Assembly (NCBI RefSeq): GCF_012726295.1
Contig: NZ_JABAOB010000010.1
Location: 186,001-250,000 of the forward strand
Direction of reading: 5' to 3'
From: Chitinophaga sp. Ak27
GTDB taxonomy: Bacteria > Bacteroidota > Bacteroidia > Chitinophagales > Chitinophagaceae
DNA: 64,000 nucleotides
Shown: positions 45,388 through 54,568 of the stretch, in pieces
Numbering within the stretch: the first letter of the stretch is position 1
How the letters are laid out: the number at the start of each line of letters is the position of its first letter
Translations under genes and position numbers: made by a program
Notes under the pieces: model-generated
Told to the model about the DNA's origin: nothing
What the model saw: the letters and a program-made list of their open reading frames with translations, nothing else
The model's database searches: none

Positions 45388-48300
45388 TTAGAAAGTAAGG
45401 TTAGCACCGAAAGACATCATTTGTTGCTGAGGATAGAAGCCGTTGTTGGCATTAGGCATTTCAGGATCCATGTACTTCAGGTGATCGAAGGTGAGGAGGT
45501 TGAAGCCTGCCAGGTAAAAGCGGCATTTTTCCACATTCAGGGCTCTCAGTACGGAAGCCGGTAAGGTTACTCCCAGCTGGGCAGACTTGAGCCGCACATA
45601 AGCGCCATTTCTCACCCACTGCGAGTTGGCCCAGCCGTTGTGGTTTGGGAAACCTGCCCTGTCGGCTGTTAAGCGTGGATAACGTGCATTCGGGTTATCG
45701 GGGGTCCAGGCTTGTTCTACGAGGTAGTAAGGGCTGTTACCACCACCATAAAACGGACGGGTAAATGGTGTGTTATCATTCACGCCCCAGGTGCCGGACG
45801 AACCTTCATATTCCCCACCCAGTGATACATCTCTCAAACCAGCACCCTGGATCAGGGCAGAGAAATCAAAGATGCCATAACGCAGTTCCAGGTTTAAGCC
45901 ATACATGAGCTGCGGTATATTACTGCGACCCATATACGTAATATCATCGGTGGTAATCTTGCCATCGCCGTTGATATCGCGGTATTTGATGAATCCCGGC
46001 GCAGCGCCACCACTGGGAGAAGAGGCCCAGTTATTTACTTCCTCCCAGGTTTGGAACAGGCCTTCGGAAATAAAGCCTTTCTTTTCACCGATGCTTCTGC
46101 CCGGGCTTCTCTGCCAGGCAGGCAACCCATCGGGGTCATTCTTCACGAGTATTTTATTGCGCGACCAGTTGAGGTTACCGGTTATCGCATAGTCAAACTT
46201 GTTATTTACTTTATGACGATGCGTCAACTGCAGGTCAAATCCTCTTACATCGGCCATACCGCGGTTTACCACGGTTGGATAATAACCTCCCATGGAAGGC
46301 GGGAATAAGTTGCCTTGAACGTCGAGAATGTCTTTGGTGAGTTTGTAGAAATAATCGGCCGACACGCTCAATCCTCCATGGAAGAGCGTAGCATCTATAC
46401 CTACGTTAGTATTGTAGGCTTTTTCCCAGGTAAGACTGGTGCTGGGAATAGCGCCTGAGTAGATGCCAGAAACGGATTTATCGCCTATGACTGATACCGG
46501 GTTGGCCGACAGGGAAAATGTCTGGAGATATTGGTAATCGCTGTAACCCTGGTCGTTACCCAGCTTTCCGTAAGAGGCTCTCAGTTTCAGGAAGTCTACT
46601 TTATCTTTCAGCTGGTTGAAGAAATTTTCTTCACTGAGCACCCAGGCGGCAGAAGCTGCGGGAAAGAAACCCCAACGGTTATACGTAGGGAAGTAGAGCG
46701 ATCCATCGTAGCGGGATACCAGTTCCAGCAGGTATTTATTTTTATAGGCGTAGTTGATTCTTGTTACCAGGCCGGCGCGGGCATTGGTGCCGCTATTGCC
46801 GGTAGGTTGTACAATGTATTTATTATCCTTGTCGCGGAAATCAATTTCCTTCAGCTCTGTGAGTGGCAGGTTGGCGCCACCGGCAGAGAAGCTATTTCTA
46901 TCTGTCTGGGAATATTCATACAGTGCCAGCGCTTTGATGCTATGGCTGCCTATTTCCGTGCTATAGTTGATACTTGGCTGGAAAGTTTGCCGGGAGTTGT
47001 TAGCCTGCGATTGGCGAATAGTGTTGATATTGATACCCGGAGGAGTAGATGGATTCCAGTACCAGCCGGAGCTGCCTTGTTCTCTTACCATGAGGTTATA
47101 GGGTTCGGTCCATCCCCGGAATTCCTGGAAGGATTTATCGTAGGCGGTCATCAGTTTCAGGTCCAGTCCTTTTACATAAGGTATATGCGCGGTAAAGGTC
47201 ATAGCGCCCTGGAAGGTGCTGGTAACATACCGTTGCCAACCGGAGTTGTCGATGGCGGCGATGGGATTCACAATACCGGAGTTGGAGCGGGTGGCGGTGG
47301 GCACGCCGTTGTACGTAGCCGGGATATTGGGCAGCGTTCTTACCGCCTGATAAAAAGGGTTCATGTATTCACCATCATCGGCCGGGATACCGGTACTGTT
47401 GCGGGTTTCCTGGCGGGCTCCCAGATCCAGCGCTACGGAAAACACCTTGCTGATATTTGCATCGAGGTTGGTGCGCACATTGTATCGTTTGTAGTCAGAC
47501 CCTTTTACTACGCCTTCCTGGTTCAGGTAACTGGCGTTGGAGAAATATCTTATTTTATCGGTCCCTCCTCTCACGCTTACGCTATGGTGTTGCGCCATTG
47601 TTTTGCGCCCGGTGAGCATACCGGTCCAGTCGGTGTTGCCAAGGAAAGGATCTTTGTTGGTACCGTTGCGTAGGGCGGCTATCTGTGCATCAGAATAGGT
47701 ATAAGGGATAGGATCGCCGCCGGTAGCGGTGAGGTAATCGTTGTCCATTTGCTCTCCTTTTTTGAACCAGTACATATAATCTGGTCCGTCGAGGAATTTG
47801 GGAAAGCGGGTGAAGGCGGTGCGGGTCACTTCTCCGTCGTAAGATACCACGGGCTTGCCGGAGTTACCTCTTTTGGTGGTGACGAGGATTACGCCGTTGG
47901 CGCCCTGTACACCATAGGTAGCGGCAGCAGCCGCATCTTTCAGGATAGAAATGCTTTCCACTTCAGATGGATCGAGGTTGGCGAAAGAGCGTTGTACCCC
48001 ATCTACAATCACCACCGGGCTGTTGTTGTTATAGGTGCCTTGTCCACGAATGAGGAGGGAGGCGTCATCAAATCCCGGGCGGCCGGAAGTTTGGGTAGCT
48101 ACCAATCCGGGCAGGCGGCCTGCCAGCATGTTGGTGAGGTTCATGGCGGGTGTTTTCTTTAGCTCGGCGGAAGAAATCTGTGCCACACTACCGGTGAGGG
48201 ATGATTTCTTCTGGGTGCCATAGCCCACTACCATTACTTCATTCAGTTCTTTTGCATTTTCTTTCAGTACGGCATTAAAGGCAATTCCCGGTGTAGCCGT

Positions 48301-48573
48301 TACCGTGAGTGGGGAAAAGCCGGTCATAGAAATTACTACCGTTACCGGGGCATCGCCGGCGTTGAGGCTGAAGGTTCCATCGATGCCGGACACGATTCCT
48401 TTCTTAGTGCCTTTTACCAGAATGGTGGCGCCCGGCAGAGCGTTGCCTTTTTCGTCTCTGACGGTACCTGTCACATTTTTGTTTTGTGCTATCGCCAGTG
48501 TATGCTGCATGATAAAGGCTATCATCAGCATTAGTGTGCGCCACATAAGCACATTTAGATTTGGTTTACTCAT
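45388..48573 (-). CDS. SusC/RagA family TonB-dependent outer-membrane receptor
   Basis: 1061 residues. Signal peptide, then a carboxypeptidase-D-like domain (VTGTVRDEKGNALPGATILVKG), TonB box region (LNEVMVVGYGTQ), plug domain (NMLAGRLPGLVATQTSG, LLIRGQGTYNNNSPVVIVDG, ISILKDAAAAATYGVQGANG) and a 22-stranded barrel ending MMSFGANLTF. It imports glycan fragments with SusD at 43681. There is no N-terminal STN domain, so it is not FecI/FecR type; regulation is more likely by the ROK protein across the divergent gap. It follows the AGE epimerase by 30 nt, so the epimerase is the first gene of the operon. Confidence 0.97.
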   Translation of the reverse strand: MSKPNLNVLMWRTLMLMIAFIMQHTLAIAQNKNVTGTVRDEKGNALPGATILVKGTKKGIVSGIDGTFSLNAGDAPVTVVISMTGFSPLTVTATPGIAFNAVLKENAKELNEVMVVGYGTQKKSSLTGSVAQISSAELKKTPAMNLTNMLAGRLPGLVATQTSGRPGFDDASLLIRGQGTYNNNSPVVIVDGVQRSFANLDPSEVESISILKDAAAAATYGVQGANGVILVTTKRGNSGKPVVSYDGEVTRTAFTRFPKFLDGPDYMYWFKKGEQMDNDYLTATGGDPIPYTYSDAQIAALRNGTNKDPFLGNTDWTGMLTGRKTMAQHHSVSVRGGTDKIRYFSNASYLNQEGVVKGSDYKRYNVRTNLDANISKVFSVALDLGARQETRNSTGIPADDGEYMNPFYQAVRTLPNIPATYNGVPTATRSNSGIVNPIAAIDNSGWQRYVTSTFQGAMTFTAHIPYVKGLDLKLMTAYDKSFQEFRGWTEPYNLMVREQGSSGWYWNPSTPPGININTIRQSQANNSRQTFQPSINYSTEIGSHSIKALALYEYSQTDRNSFSAGGANLPLTELKEIDFRDKDNKYIVQPTGNSGTNARAGLVTRINYAYKNKYLLELVSRYDGSLYFPTYNRWGFFPAASAAWVLSEENFFNQLKDKVDFLKLRASYGKLGNDQGYSDYQYLQTFSLSANPVSVIGDKSVSGIYSGAIPSTSLTWEKAYNTNVGIDATLFHGGLSVSADYFYKLTKDILDVQGNLFPPSMGGYYPTVVNRGMADVRGFDLQLTHRHKVNNKFDYAITGNLNWSRNKILVKNDPDGLPAWQRSPGRSIGEKKGFISEGLFQTWEEVNNWASSPSGGAAPGFIKYRDINGDGKITTDDITYMGRSNIPQLMYGLNLELRYGIFDFSALIQGAGLRDVSLGGEYEGSSGTWGVNDNTPFTRPFYGGGNSPYYLVEQAWTPDNPNARYPRLTADRAGFPNHNGWANSQWVRNGAYVRLKSAQLGVTLPASVLRALNVEKCRFYLAGFNLLTFDHLKYMDPEMPNANNGFYPQQQMMSFGANLTF

Positions 48574-48603
48574 AACTTTTAATTTACAGGAAGGATAAAA
48601 GCA

Positions 48604-49827
48604 TTATTGTCTGTTACTGTTTTCGAAGGTGGAATATACCTGGTAGAGGGCGCGTGGAACGTGGAAGGCGCCTTTCCATTTACCACCTTTCAGCGGAAGT
48701 AATACTTGTCCCTGGCGGTTCAGGTAGCCGAACCATTCACCATATGCCGCATCGCGGAAATGTTGCCAGGTATAGTCGTGTACTTTAAGGAACCATTCGG
48801 CGCAGCGTTTGTCGCCGGTAAACACGTATCCTTTGGCCAGTGCGATGAGTGCTTCTACATGTACCCACCACAGTTTCTGGTCCCATTCCAGTTGCTGGGG
48901 CGGGTGGCCGAGGATGTCTTTAAAATAGAGGATGCCGCCGTATTGCTGATCCCATCCATATTCCAGGGTATCGAGCATTATATCGCATGCTTTGCGCAGG
49001 AGTGTAGGATCCTGCAGGCGGCGGGCCAGGTCCATGATAAACCACATGGCTTCAATACCGTGACCGGGATTGACGAGGCGGCCATCGAAACTATCTGAGA
49101 AATGGCCGTTGGCGAATACATTTTCTACGATAAGTTTTTTGTCTGGTTGATAAAAAACGTCCATTACTTCATGGAGTACGGTAGGGATAAAAGCGGATAC
49201 TTTGTCAGCCCCGAGGAGGTGTTCCATTTCGAGCGACAGGTTACACAGGATCATGGGTAAGCTGAAGCTCTTGAGGGGCCTGGTTCCCGGGTAGGCCTTA
49301 TTATAGTTGCCTTTGGAATTTTCCTGGCGGTGGAGGATGTTGTCAAAAGTAGTGAGGGCTATTTCCTTAAAGCGGTCGCTGGGCGCTGCTTTGTCGAGCG
49401 AGGCAAATCCCATGGCAGCGAAGCAGTCGCTAAAGATGTTATACGCCTGTACCAGGGGTTTGCCTTGTTGGTTGAGGGAGAAGTACCAGTTACCGTTTTC
49501 ATCGCGGCCATATTTTTCCATAAACGCGGCGCCGTGAAGAGCCATGTCGAGCCATTCCTGGCGGGGTGCTATTTTATTGAACATATGGCTGAAGCACCAT
49601 ACCTCGCGGCCTTGCAGCCACATAAATTTATCGGTATCGAATACGCTGCCATCGCGATTCAGACAGGTAAAGTAGCCACCGTATTTTTCATCTTTGCTAT
49701 GCTGCACCCAAAACGGTAAAATATTGTCGAGTAATTCATCTTTATACAGTGCGGCATAATAGTCTTTATCTAACGCGGCTGGTGTTTGTCCTCCTGGTTG
49801 TGGCTGATCGGCTACTTTTGGTTGCAT
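48604..49827 (-). CDS. AGE family epimerase (N-acylglucosamine 2-epimerase)
   Basis: 407 residues, (alpha/alpha)6 barrel with no signal peptide. Motifs: NILPFWVQHSKDEKYGGYFTCL, FMWLQGREVWCFSHMFN (the conserved Arg), VNPGHGIEAMWFIMDL (catalytic-site His) and WWVHVEALIALAKGY. The family interconverts N-acetylglucosamine and N-acetylmannosamine (renin-binding protein, NanE-type) or epimerises cellobiose/mannose; the residues do not separate these for certain. The first ~18 residues (PQPGGQTPAA) are an unusual flexible extension. It leads the PUL operon, directly facing the ROK regulator gene. With DUF5009/NagX nearby, GlcNAc/ManNAc is the preferred reading. Confidence 0.9.
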   Translation of the reverse strand: MQPKVADQPQPGGQTPAALDKDYYAALYKDELLDNILPFWVQHSKDEKYGGYFTCLNRDGSVFDTDKFMWLQGREVWCFSHMFNKIAPRQEWLDMALHGAAFMEKYGRDENGNWYFSLNQQGKPLVQAYNIFSDCFAAMGFASLDKAAPSDRFKEIALTTFDNILHRQENSKGNYNKAYPGTRPLKSFSLPMILCNLSLEMEHLLGADKVSAFIPTVLHEVMDVFYQPDKKLIVENVFANGHFSDSFDGRLVNPGHGIEAMWFIMDLARRLQDPTLLRKACDIMLDTLEYGWDQQYGGILYFKDILGHPPQQLEWDQKLWWVHVEALIALAKGYVFTGDKRCAEWFLKVHDYTWQHFRDAAYGEWFGYLNRQGQVLLPLKGGKWKGAFHVPRALYQVYSTFENSNRQ

Positions 49828-49901
49828 CCTTTTTAAATTATTTTATTTACAGAGGACAATTTATAATTAATTTAATTACCAAACAATCATTACTAAATAT
49901 T

Positions 49902-49951
49902 TTTATTAATTAATGATGTTTCAAGACAACTTTGTTAACTTTATTAATTAA
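49902..49951. promoter_or_regulatory. two identical 12-bp AT repeats, candidate ROK operators
   Basis: TTTATTAATTAA occurs at 49902-49913 and again at 49940-49951, 38 bp apart, in the 159-bp divergent region between the AGE epimerase (49827, minus) and ROK (49987, plus) genes. The TTAATTAA core is itself palindromic. NagC/Mlc-type ROK regulators bind AT-rich palindromes with looping between sites, so these are the first sites to test. Confidence 0.5.
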
Positions 49952-49986
49952 ATAGTACTTTTAAAGAAAAATATCACACTTATTGC

Positions 49987-51222
49987 ATGACAACCCAGGA
50001 AAGCATATTTGAAATTTTTTCAGAAGAAACCCTGGCCGGAGTGGCCTACAAGAACAAATCCCTGAAGAGAGCCATCATCGACCATCTGGACCAGGCAGGC
50101 AACAGCACCATTACTGACTTAACCCTTGCCTTAAACATCAGTGTACCCAAAACCACCAGTCTCATTAATGAACTGATCAGCGACGGTATTGTAAAAGATT
50201 ACGGGAAAGACGACTCCAAAGGTGGGCGCAGGGCCAGCATGTACGGCCTGGTAGCGGAATCCGGATTTTTTATCGGCGTAGATATTAAGAACTTTTACGT
50301 CAACCTCGGGTTGCTCGACTTTAAAAAGGAACTGGTAACGTCGGAAATGCGGGTACCCTTTACCCTGGCCAACACCCCCGAATCGTTTCATGACCTGATC
50401 CAGATTATCCTGCAGTTCATTAATAATGTAACAGTAGATAAGAAGAAGATCTTTGCGGCCTGCCTGAATCTCTCCGGGCGTATCAACAGTGAAAAAGGTT
50501 ATAGCTATAGCTATTTCCACTTCAATGAAGAGCCCCTGAGCCAGATCGTAGAAAATGCCATCGGCATCAAAACCTTTGTGGAAAACGACTCCAGGGCGAT
50601 GGCCTATGGGGAATTTTACAATGGCACCGTACACGACGAAAAGAATGTATTGTTTCTCAACCTGGACTATGGTATCGGGTTGGGTATTATGATAGACGGA
50701 AAGATATACCGGGGTAAATCCGGTTTCAGTGGCGAGTTTGGCCATATCCCTATTTTCTCCAATGAACTCATTTGTCACTGTGGCAAAAAGGGTTGCCTGG
50801 AAACGGAAGCCTCCGGGCAGGCGCTGATCCGCATGTTCAAGGAAAGAATAGAACAAGGCCATACCTCCAGCCTGCTGCAGCAAAAGAAAATGCCGGAAAA
50901 CCTGCGCGTATCCGACATTATACAGGCTACCATGAGTGAAGATGTGCTCTGCATAGAACTGATTGCCGAACTGGGCGAAAAAATAGGCCGCGGTATTTCC
51001 GTGCTAATCAATCTCTTTAACCCGGAACTGGTGATCATCGGCGGTACCCTGGCTGAAACGGGCGACTATATCCGCCTCCCCATCCGAAGTGCCCTCAATA
51101 AATATTCCCTTAGCCTGGTAAATAACGATACCCAGCTGCGTATGTCCAAACTGCATGAAAAAGCCGGTATTATTGGTGGTTGCCTGATTGCACGACACAA
51201 TCTCCTGTCTTTTAATAAATAA
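49987..51222 (+). CDS. ROK family transcriptional regulator (NagC/XylR type)
   Basis: 411 residues. Residues 25-75 form a winged HTH (LKRAIIDHLDQAG, STITDLTLALNISVPKTTSLINELISDG). The ROK sugar-kinase-like domain follows: GFFIGVDIKNFYVNLG, FVENDSRAMAYGEFYNG (END of the sugar site), YGIGLGIMIDGKIYRGKSGFSGEFGHI, and the zinc motif ICHCGKKGCLE with H253, C263, C265 and C270. It is divergent from the PUL operon, whose first gene is an AGE epimerase. It probably represses that operon and is released by a sugar such as GlcNAc or a phosphorylated form. Its own autoregulation is suggested by the repeats in the shared intergenic region. Confidence 0.94.
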   Translation: MTTQESIFEIFSEETLAGVAYKNKSLKRAIIDHLDQAGNSTITDLTLALNISVPKTTSLINELISDGIVKDYGKDDSKGGRRASMYGLVAESGFFIGVDIKNFYVNLGLLDFKKELVTSEMRVPFTLANTPESFHDLIQIILQFINNVTVDKKKIFAACLNLSGRINSEKGYSYSYFHFNEEPLSQIVENAIGIKTFVENDSRAMAYGEFYNGTVHDEKNVLFLNLDYGIGLGIMIDGKIYRGKSGFSGEFGHIPIFSNELICHCGKKGCLETEASGQALIRMFKERIEQGHTSSLLQQKKMPENLRVSDIIQATMSEDVLCIELIAELGEKIGRGISVLINLFNPELVIIGGTLAETGDYIRLPIRSALNKYSLSLVNNDTQLRMSKLHEKAGIIGGCLIARHNLLSFNK

Positions 51223-51258
51223 TTACATCAACGGTCATTATTTTTTAAATTATTTTAT

Positions 51259-51266
51259 TAAGTTTG
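51259..51266 (+). promoter_or_regulatory. Bacteroidota -7 element (TAAGTTTG)
   Basis: TAAGTTTG is an exact TAnnTTTG match 46 nt before the ATG at 51313 and 36 nt past the ROK stop. The gene downstream therefore probably has its own promoter, in an AT-rich stretch with weak further similarity to the ROK repeats. Confidence 0.4.
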
Positions 51267-51312
51267 TTTCGATTAATAATAATATTAACTATTCATCGCA
51301 ACAAATTCCCGC

Positions 51313-52515
51313 ATGTTAAAGACGAGTATATCAACCACCGGAAAAAAAACTTTGTTATTCAGTTGTGCCCTGGTAACCGGCTACCTGGCACACGCACAAC
51401 AGATGACCGCCGCCTTGAACAACGTCATTAAAAATACGCCGCAGGGGCATACCATGCAGGTGCCCGGCCTACTTAGTGAACAGATACCGGCACTTCCCTA
51501 CCAGAAAATTGTATTACCTGGTCCCCAGTTCCTGATCTCAGATGACCCGGAATATATTCGTGTACCCGAAGGCGTAGCCCTTAGAGAGCCTGTACAACCC
51601 GGTTCAGTAAGATTATACCTGTATAACGTAAACGGCGTACAGGAACCGGAAAAAATGGACCGTAAAATAGCCGCGGTAATCAAAAATACTGGTAATCAGC
51701 CTATGCATATCCGCATGCTGAAATACTCTTCCCAACAACCTACCACCAATTATTTCTTTGCAGGCAAACAGGGACTGGCCGACTTCTTCCAATCGCAGCC
51801 CGAAACCGTAGCCCGTGAAGTAAAGCCCGGCGCCTCCATCTGCCTGGACCCTAAACAGGATAAGGCAGTGGTAAAGTATGATGAACTGGTGCACGGCTTC
51901 TATGAATTTGTGATTGACCAACCCGGCGAAGTCAGCATCGTGCAAACCGACCTGAAAACGCCGGCTACCGTAGCTGCCAGCCGTGTCAAAAACGCTCTCG
52001 CCACCAAGCAGTATGCAGGCGCCGGCCGCGGCACCTACGGCATCAGCAACTATCGCATCATCGTAAAAGATACACTCGACACCAAAAATGGCCTGACACA
52101 GGTATTGGTAGCCGACGGCGAAAAAGATCCCTGGGTAATCGGGAAAGAAGCCACTACCGGCGAACTGAAAAGCCTGGACGGCAATTACGGTATCCTCTAC
52201 AACATAGAGCTGTCGTGGAAAAGCTCTGATGGCAAGGCACTGGCACTCATGACATGGAACCCCCGGGGCGACAACGGTCAATGGTGCGGCGGTATGGCCA
52301 ACACCATGGTAGTAAGCAGCGGTAAATTTAAAGAAGGCGTAATACAATTGCCCAGCAACCAACTGGTAACGACCAAAGCACCGGAAGCTATCCTCATCCA
52401 GGTATTTACGCCTCCTGCCGGCGGCGGCGTTCAGAAAGTACATTTCACCTACTCGCCCCCCGGAGCCTCCTGTTTACCAACACCGCTGGTGTTGGTGCCG
52501 GTTGATCTGAAATAA
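51313..52515 (+). CDS. secreted protein of unknown function next to the ROK gene
   Basis: 400 residues with a signal peptide (residues 1-29, ending GYLAHAQQ). The mature part is beta-rich (SVRLYLYNVNGVQEPEKMDRKIAAVIKNTGNQ, VHGFYEFVIDQPGEVSIVQTD, YGISNYRIIVKDTL, GNYGILYNIELSW, WNPRGDNGQWCGGMANTM). I do not recognise a family. It has no catalytic signature I can see. The extracytoplasmic location and position beyond the regulator of a PUL make a role in glycan handling possible but unsupported. A candidate promoter lies 46 nt upstream and a bidirectional terminator follows. Confidence 0.7.
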   Translation: MLKTSISTTGKKTLLFSCALVTGYLAHAQQMTAALNNVIKNTPQGHTMQVPGLLSEQIPALPYQKIVLPGPQFLISDDPEYIRVPEGVALREPVQPGSVRLYLYNVNGVQEPEKMDRKIAAVIKNTGNQPMHIRMLKYSSQQPTTNYFFAGKQGLADFFQSQPETVAREVKPGASICLDPKQDKAVVKYDELVHGFYEFVIDQPGEVSIVQTDLKTPATVAASRVKNALATKQYAGAGRGTYGISNYRIIVKDTLDTKNGLTQVLVADGEKDPWVIGKEATTGELKSLDGNYGILYNIELSWKSSDGKALALMTWNPRGDNGQWCGGMANTMVVSSGKFKEGVIQLPSNQLVTTKAPEAILIQVFTPPAGGGVQKVHFTYSPPGASCLPTPLVLVPVDLK

Positions 52516-52539
52516 TCCTTCCGCCATTACTATATACGC

Positions 52540-52578
52540 AAAAGGTGCAGTTGTTTATGACCGCACCTTTTTCGTTTT
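52540..52578. terminator. bidirectional terminator between convergent genes
   Basis: AAAAGGTGC (52540-52548) and GCACCTTTT (52563-52571) pair perfectly around a 14-nt loop; T and A runs flank both sides. It serves the secreted unknown gene (plus) and the LytTR gene (minus). Confidence 0.75.
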
Positions 52579-52580
52579 TG

Positions 52581-53315
52581 TTATCTTTCGGTATGCCCCA
52601 GCGCTTTCATCACCTCTGCCTTGTACTGGCGCCCAATAGGCAACTCCAGTCCTCCAACGTCTATCAGGGTAGCGCTGAACGATTTTATTTTATCAATCAC
52701 AATAATATAGGAACGGTGAATACGCAGAAACTGCTCATCGGGTAACTTCTCTTCCAGGTAAGTAATCCGTTGATACGTAATAATATCCTGTGAAACAGTT
52801 CTCACTTTTACATAATCATTCAAACTCTCAATACAGATAATATCTTTCAACAATACCTTGATCATCTTCTTATCTACCTTCAGGTAAATAAAACTCTCTG
52901 CCGACACGCCATGCAACAACGGCAGAAAGCCGGGATGCACGGTCACGGTATCCCGTAAGGCCTGGTACTTATTAATCGCCGCCAGGAAACGCTCAAAAGA
53001 CACTGGCTTTAACAAATAGTCAAGTACATTTAACTCAAAACCATCTACCGCATAATCGCGGTAAGCGGTGGTAAGGATAACAGCCGGACGGCTGGATAGC
53101 GTCTTTAAGAAATCTAATCCCGATAATTTGGGCATCTGAATATCGAGAAACAACAAGTCTACTTTATGCTGTTGCAAAAACAACATAGCGGCAATGGCGT
53201 TATCACATTTTCCTAACATAGTGAGGTTATCCAATTGCCCGATAAATGTAGCAATGACATCGGCTGCCAACGGCTCATCATCTACCACCAGGCATTTTAT
53301 TTTGCTGATACTCAT
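52581..53315 (-). CDS. LytTR-family response regulator
   Basis: 244 residues. Receiver domain 1-120 with CLVVDDEPLAADV, the phosphoacceptor D58 in LLFLDIQMPKLSG, and a conserved Thr and Lys (ILTTAYRDYAVDGFELNVLDYLLKPVSFERF). The LytTR DNA-binding domain occupies 140-244 (IYLKVDKKMIKVLLKDIICIESLNDYVKV, FLRIHRSYIIVIDKIKSF). It overlaps the histidine-kinase gene by 4 nt (ATGA), so the pair is co-translated. LytTR regulators of this Bacteroidota type often control efflux, envelope or colonisation functions; the divergent TonB-dependent gene is the nearest candidate target. Confidence 0.96.
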   Translation of the reverse strand: MSISKIKCLVVDDEPLAADVIATFIGQLDNLTMLGKCDNAIAAMLFLQQHKVDLLFLDIQMPKLSGLDFLKTLSSRPAVILTTAYRDYAVDGFELNVLDYLLKPVSFERFLAAINKYQALRDTVTVHPGFLPLLHGVSAESFIYLKVDKKMIKVLLKDIICIESLNDYVKVRTVSQDIITYQRITYLEEKLPDEQFLRIHRSYIIVIDKIKSFSATLIDVGGLELPIGRQYKAEVMKALGHTER

Positions 53316-54376
53316 CCGGGTAATTTAATTTTCAGGTCAACGGTATAGCGGCCAGGTTCTTTTTTCTGCTGCAGTTCATGCGCCTGCGGATATAACAGCA
53401 TCAGACGACGTACTACATTTTGTAAACCGATGCCGTTGCACAGGTTCGCAGGCGCAGGCGTATCTTCTACCAGGTCGGTATGGCTATTTTCTACTTTCAC
53501 CTGCAACCAATCCCCTTTCACCTTAATATCAATGGTCACCCACACTGCGTCAGTTTCATTACTTACTCCATGCTTGAATGCATTTTCCACAAACGGGATC
53601 AGCAGCAACGGCGCTACCTGTCGCAGCCCGGTATCGCCCGATACGTTCAGCGATACATCGAGGCGATTGCCATAGCGCAGCTGCTCCAGCTGTATATAAT
53701 TCTGGATATGGCTGATTTCCTTGTCCAATGCAATACCGGCCAGTTGTGCATCATACAACATATAGCTCATTAGTTCCGACAACTTCAATACTACGACCGG
53801 CGCTACCGGTGATGCCTGGAGAGTTAGCGAGTACAGGTTATTCAAAGTATTAAAAAGAAAATGGGGATGTACCTGTGCCTTCAGAAAATTCAATTCCGCT
53901 CCCAGCTTTTCTCTTGCCAGTTCCTGCTGGTGCTGTTCCTGGTAATAAGATTGTTTAAAGATACGCAACACCAGGGTGAACATTAATACCGGGCTTAAAA
54001 ACCACAACATGGCCTTCAACAAAAAGTACCACACAAAAATATCGTCCCGATGAGTGGTTTCACTTAGAAAAACAGGTTCAAATACACATTCCGACAGTAC
54101 CCGGTTCATCAATGAAGCTGCAAAGAGTAATACAATGGCACTTATAATATACCACCCATATCGCTTACGGACAAATAACCAGGGAAACAATACGTACATA
54201 TTCATATAGGCCACCAATACTGCGCCGGGCAGCCCCATTAATTCTATGGTGAAATAGTACCGCCATCCATCGTCTCCATCGGAATGTACACCGGTAAACA
54301 CCAGTATATACATGCTCCAAAAGAGCAGATGTGTTAACCACCGGTGACGGCCTATATTAAAATTATCTATACTCAT
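53312..54376 (-). CDS. LytS-type sensor histidine kinase
   Basis: 354 residues. Four membrane segments within residues 10-140 (WLTHLLFWSMYILVFTGV, LPGAVLVAYMNMYVLFPWLF, WYIISAIVLLFAASLM, KAMLWFLSPVLMFTLVLRIF), then a coiled linker and the His_kinase domain: LKAQVHPHFLFNTLNNLYSL with phospho-His H172, and an HATPase domain (VAPLLLIPFVENAFKHGV, NLCNGIGLQNVVRRLMLLYP). It forms a two-gene operon with the LytTR regulator. The sensor part has no extracytoplasmic domain of note, so the signal is membrane-linked or intracellular. Confidence 0.95.
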   Translation of the reverse strand: MSIDNFNIGRHRWLTHLLFWSMYILVFTGVHSDGDDGWRYYFTIELMGLPGAVLVAYMNMYVLFPWLFVRKRYGWYIISAIVLLFAASLMNRVLSECVFEPVFLSETTHRDDIFVWYFLLKAMLWFLSPVLMFTLVLRIFKQSYYQEQHQQELAREKLGAELNFLKAQVHPHFLFNTLNNLYSLTLQASPVAPVVVLKLSELMSYMLYDAQLAGIALDKEISHIQNYIQLEQLRYGNRLDVSLNVSGDTGLRQVAPLLLIPFVENAFKHGVSNETDAVWVTIDIKVKGDWLQVKVENSHTDLVEDTPAPANLCNGIGLQNVVRRLMLLYPQAHELQQKKEPGRYTVDLKIKLPG

Positions 54377-54568
54377 TTGTCAACCAACCATATAAAAGTA
54401 GTTATTCCCCTGTACCTGTCTGTTTATTTCGACCAACAGCCATTTGTGCACCGGATACGACATCTTCCGTATGCTGCGGTTATATCCCGGTTACAGTTGG
54501 TTGTTGGGCGAAATTCACGGGATAACTATGCCAGGGTAACTTCCTTTGGATACTATAAAGCATAACAC

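Noticed and set aside
46531..47673. 380-codon open frame on the plus strand
   Set aside because: Complement of the SusC barrel region; no motif, no promoter, and the minus-strand gene is certain.
34911..51222. Sialic acid utilisation locus (epimerase, SusCD, symporter, SGNH esterase)
   Set aside because: No NanA lyase, sialidase, NanM or kinase is present, so sialic acid as the main substrate is not supported; a broader N-acetylhexosamine reading is kept.
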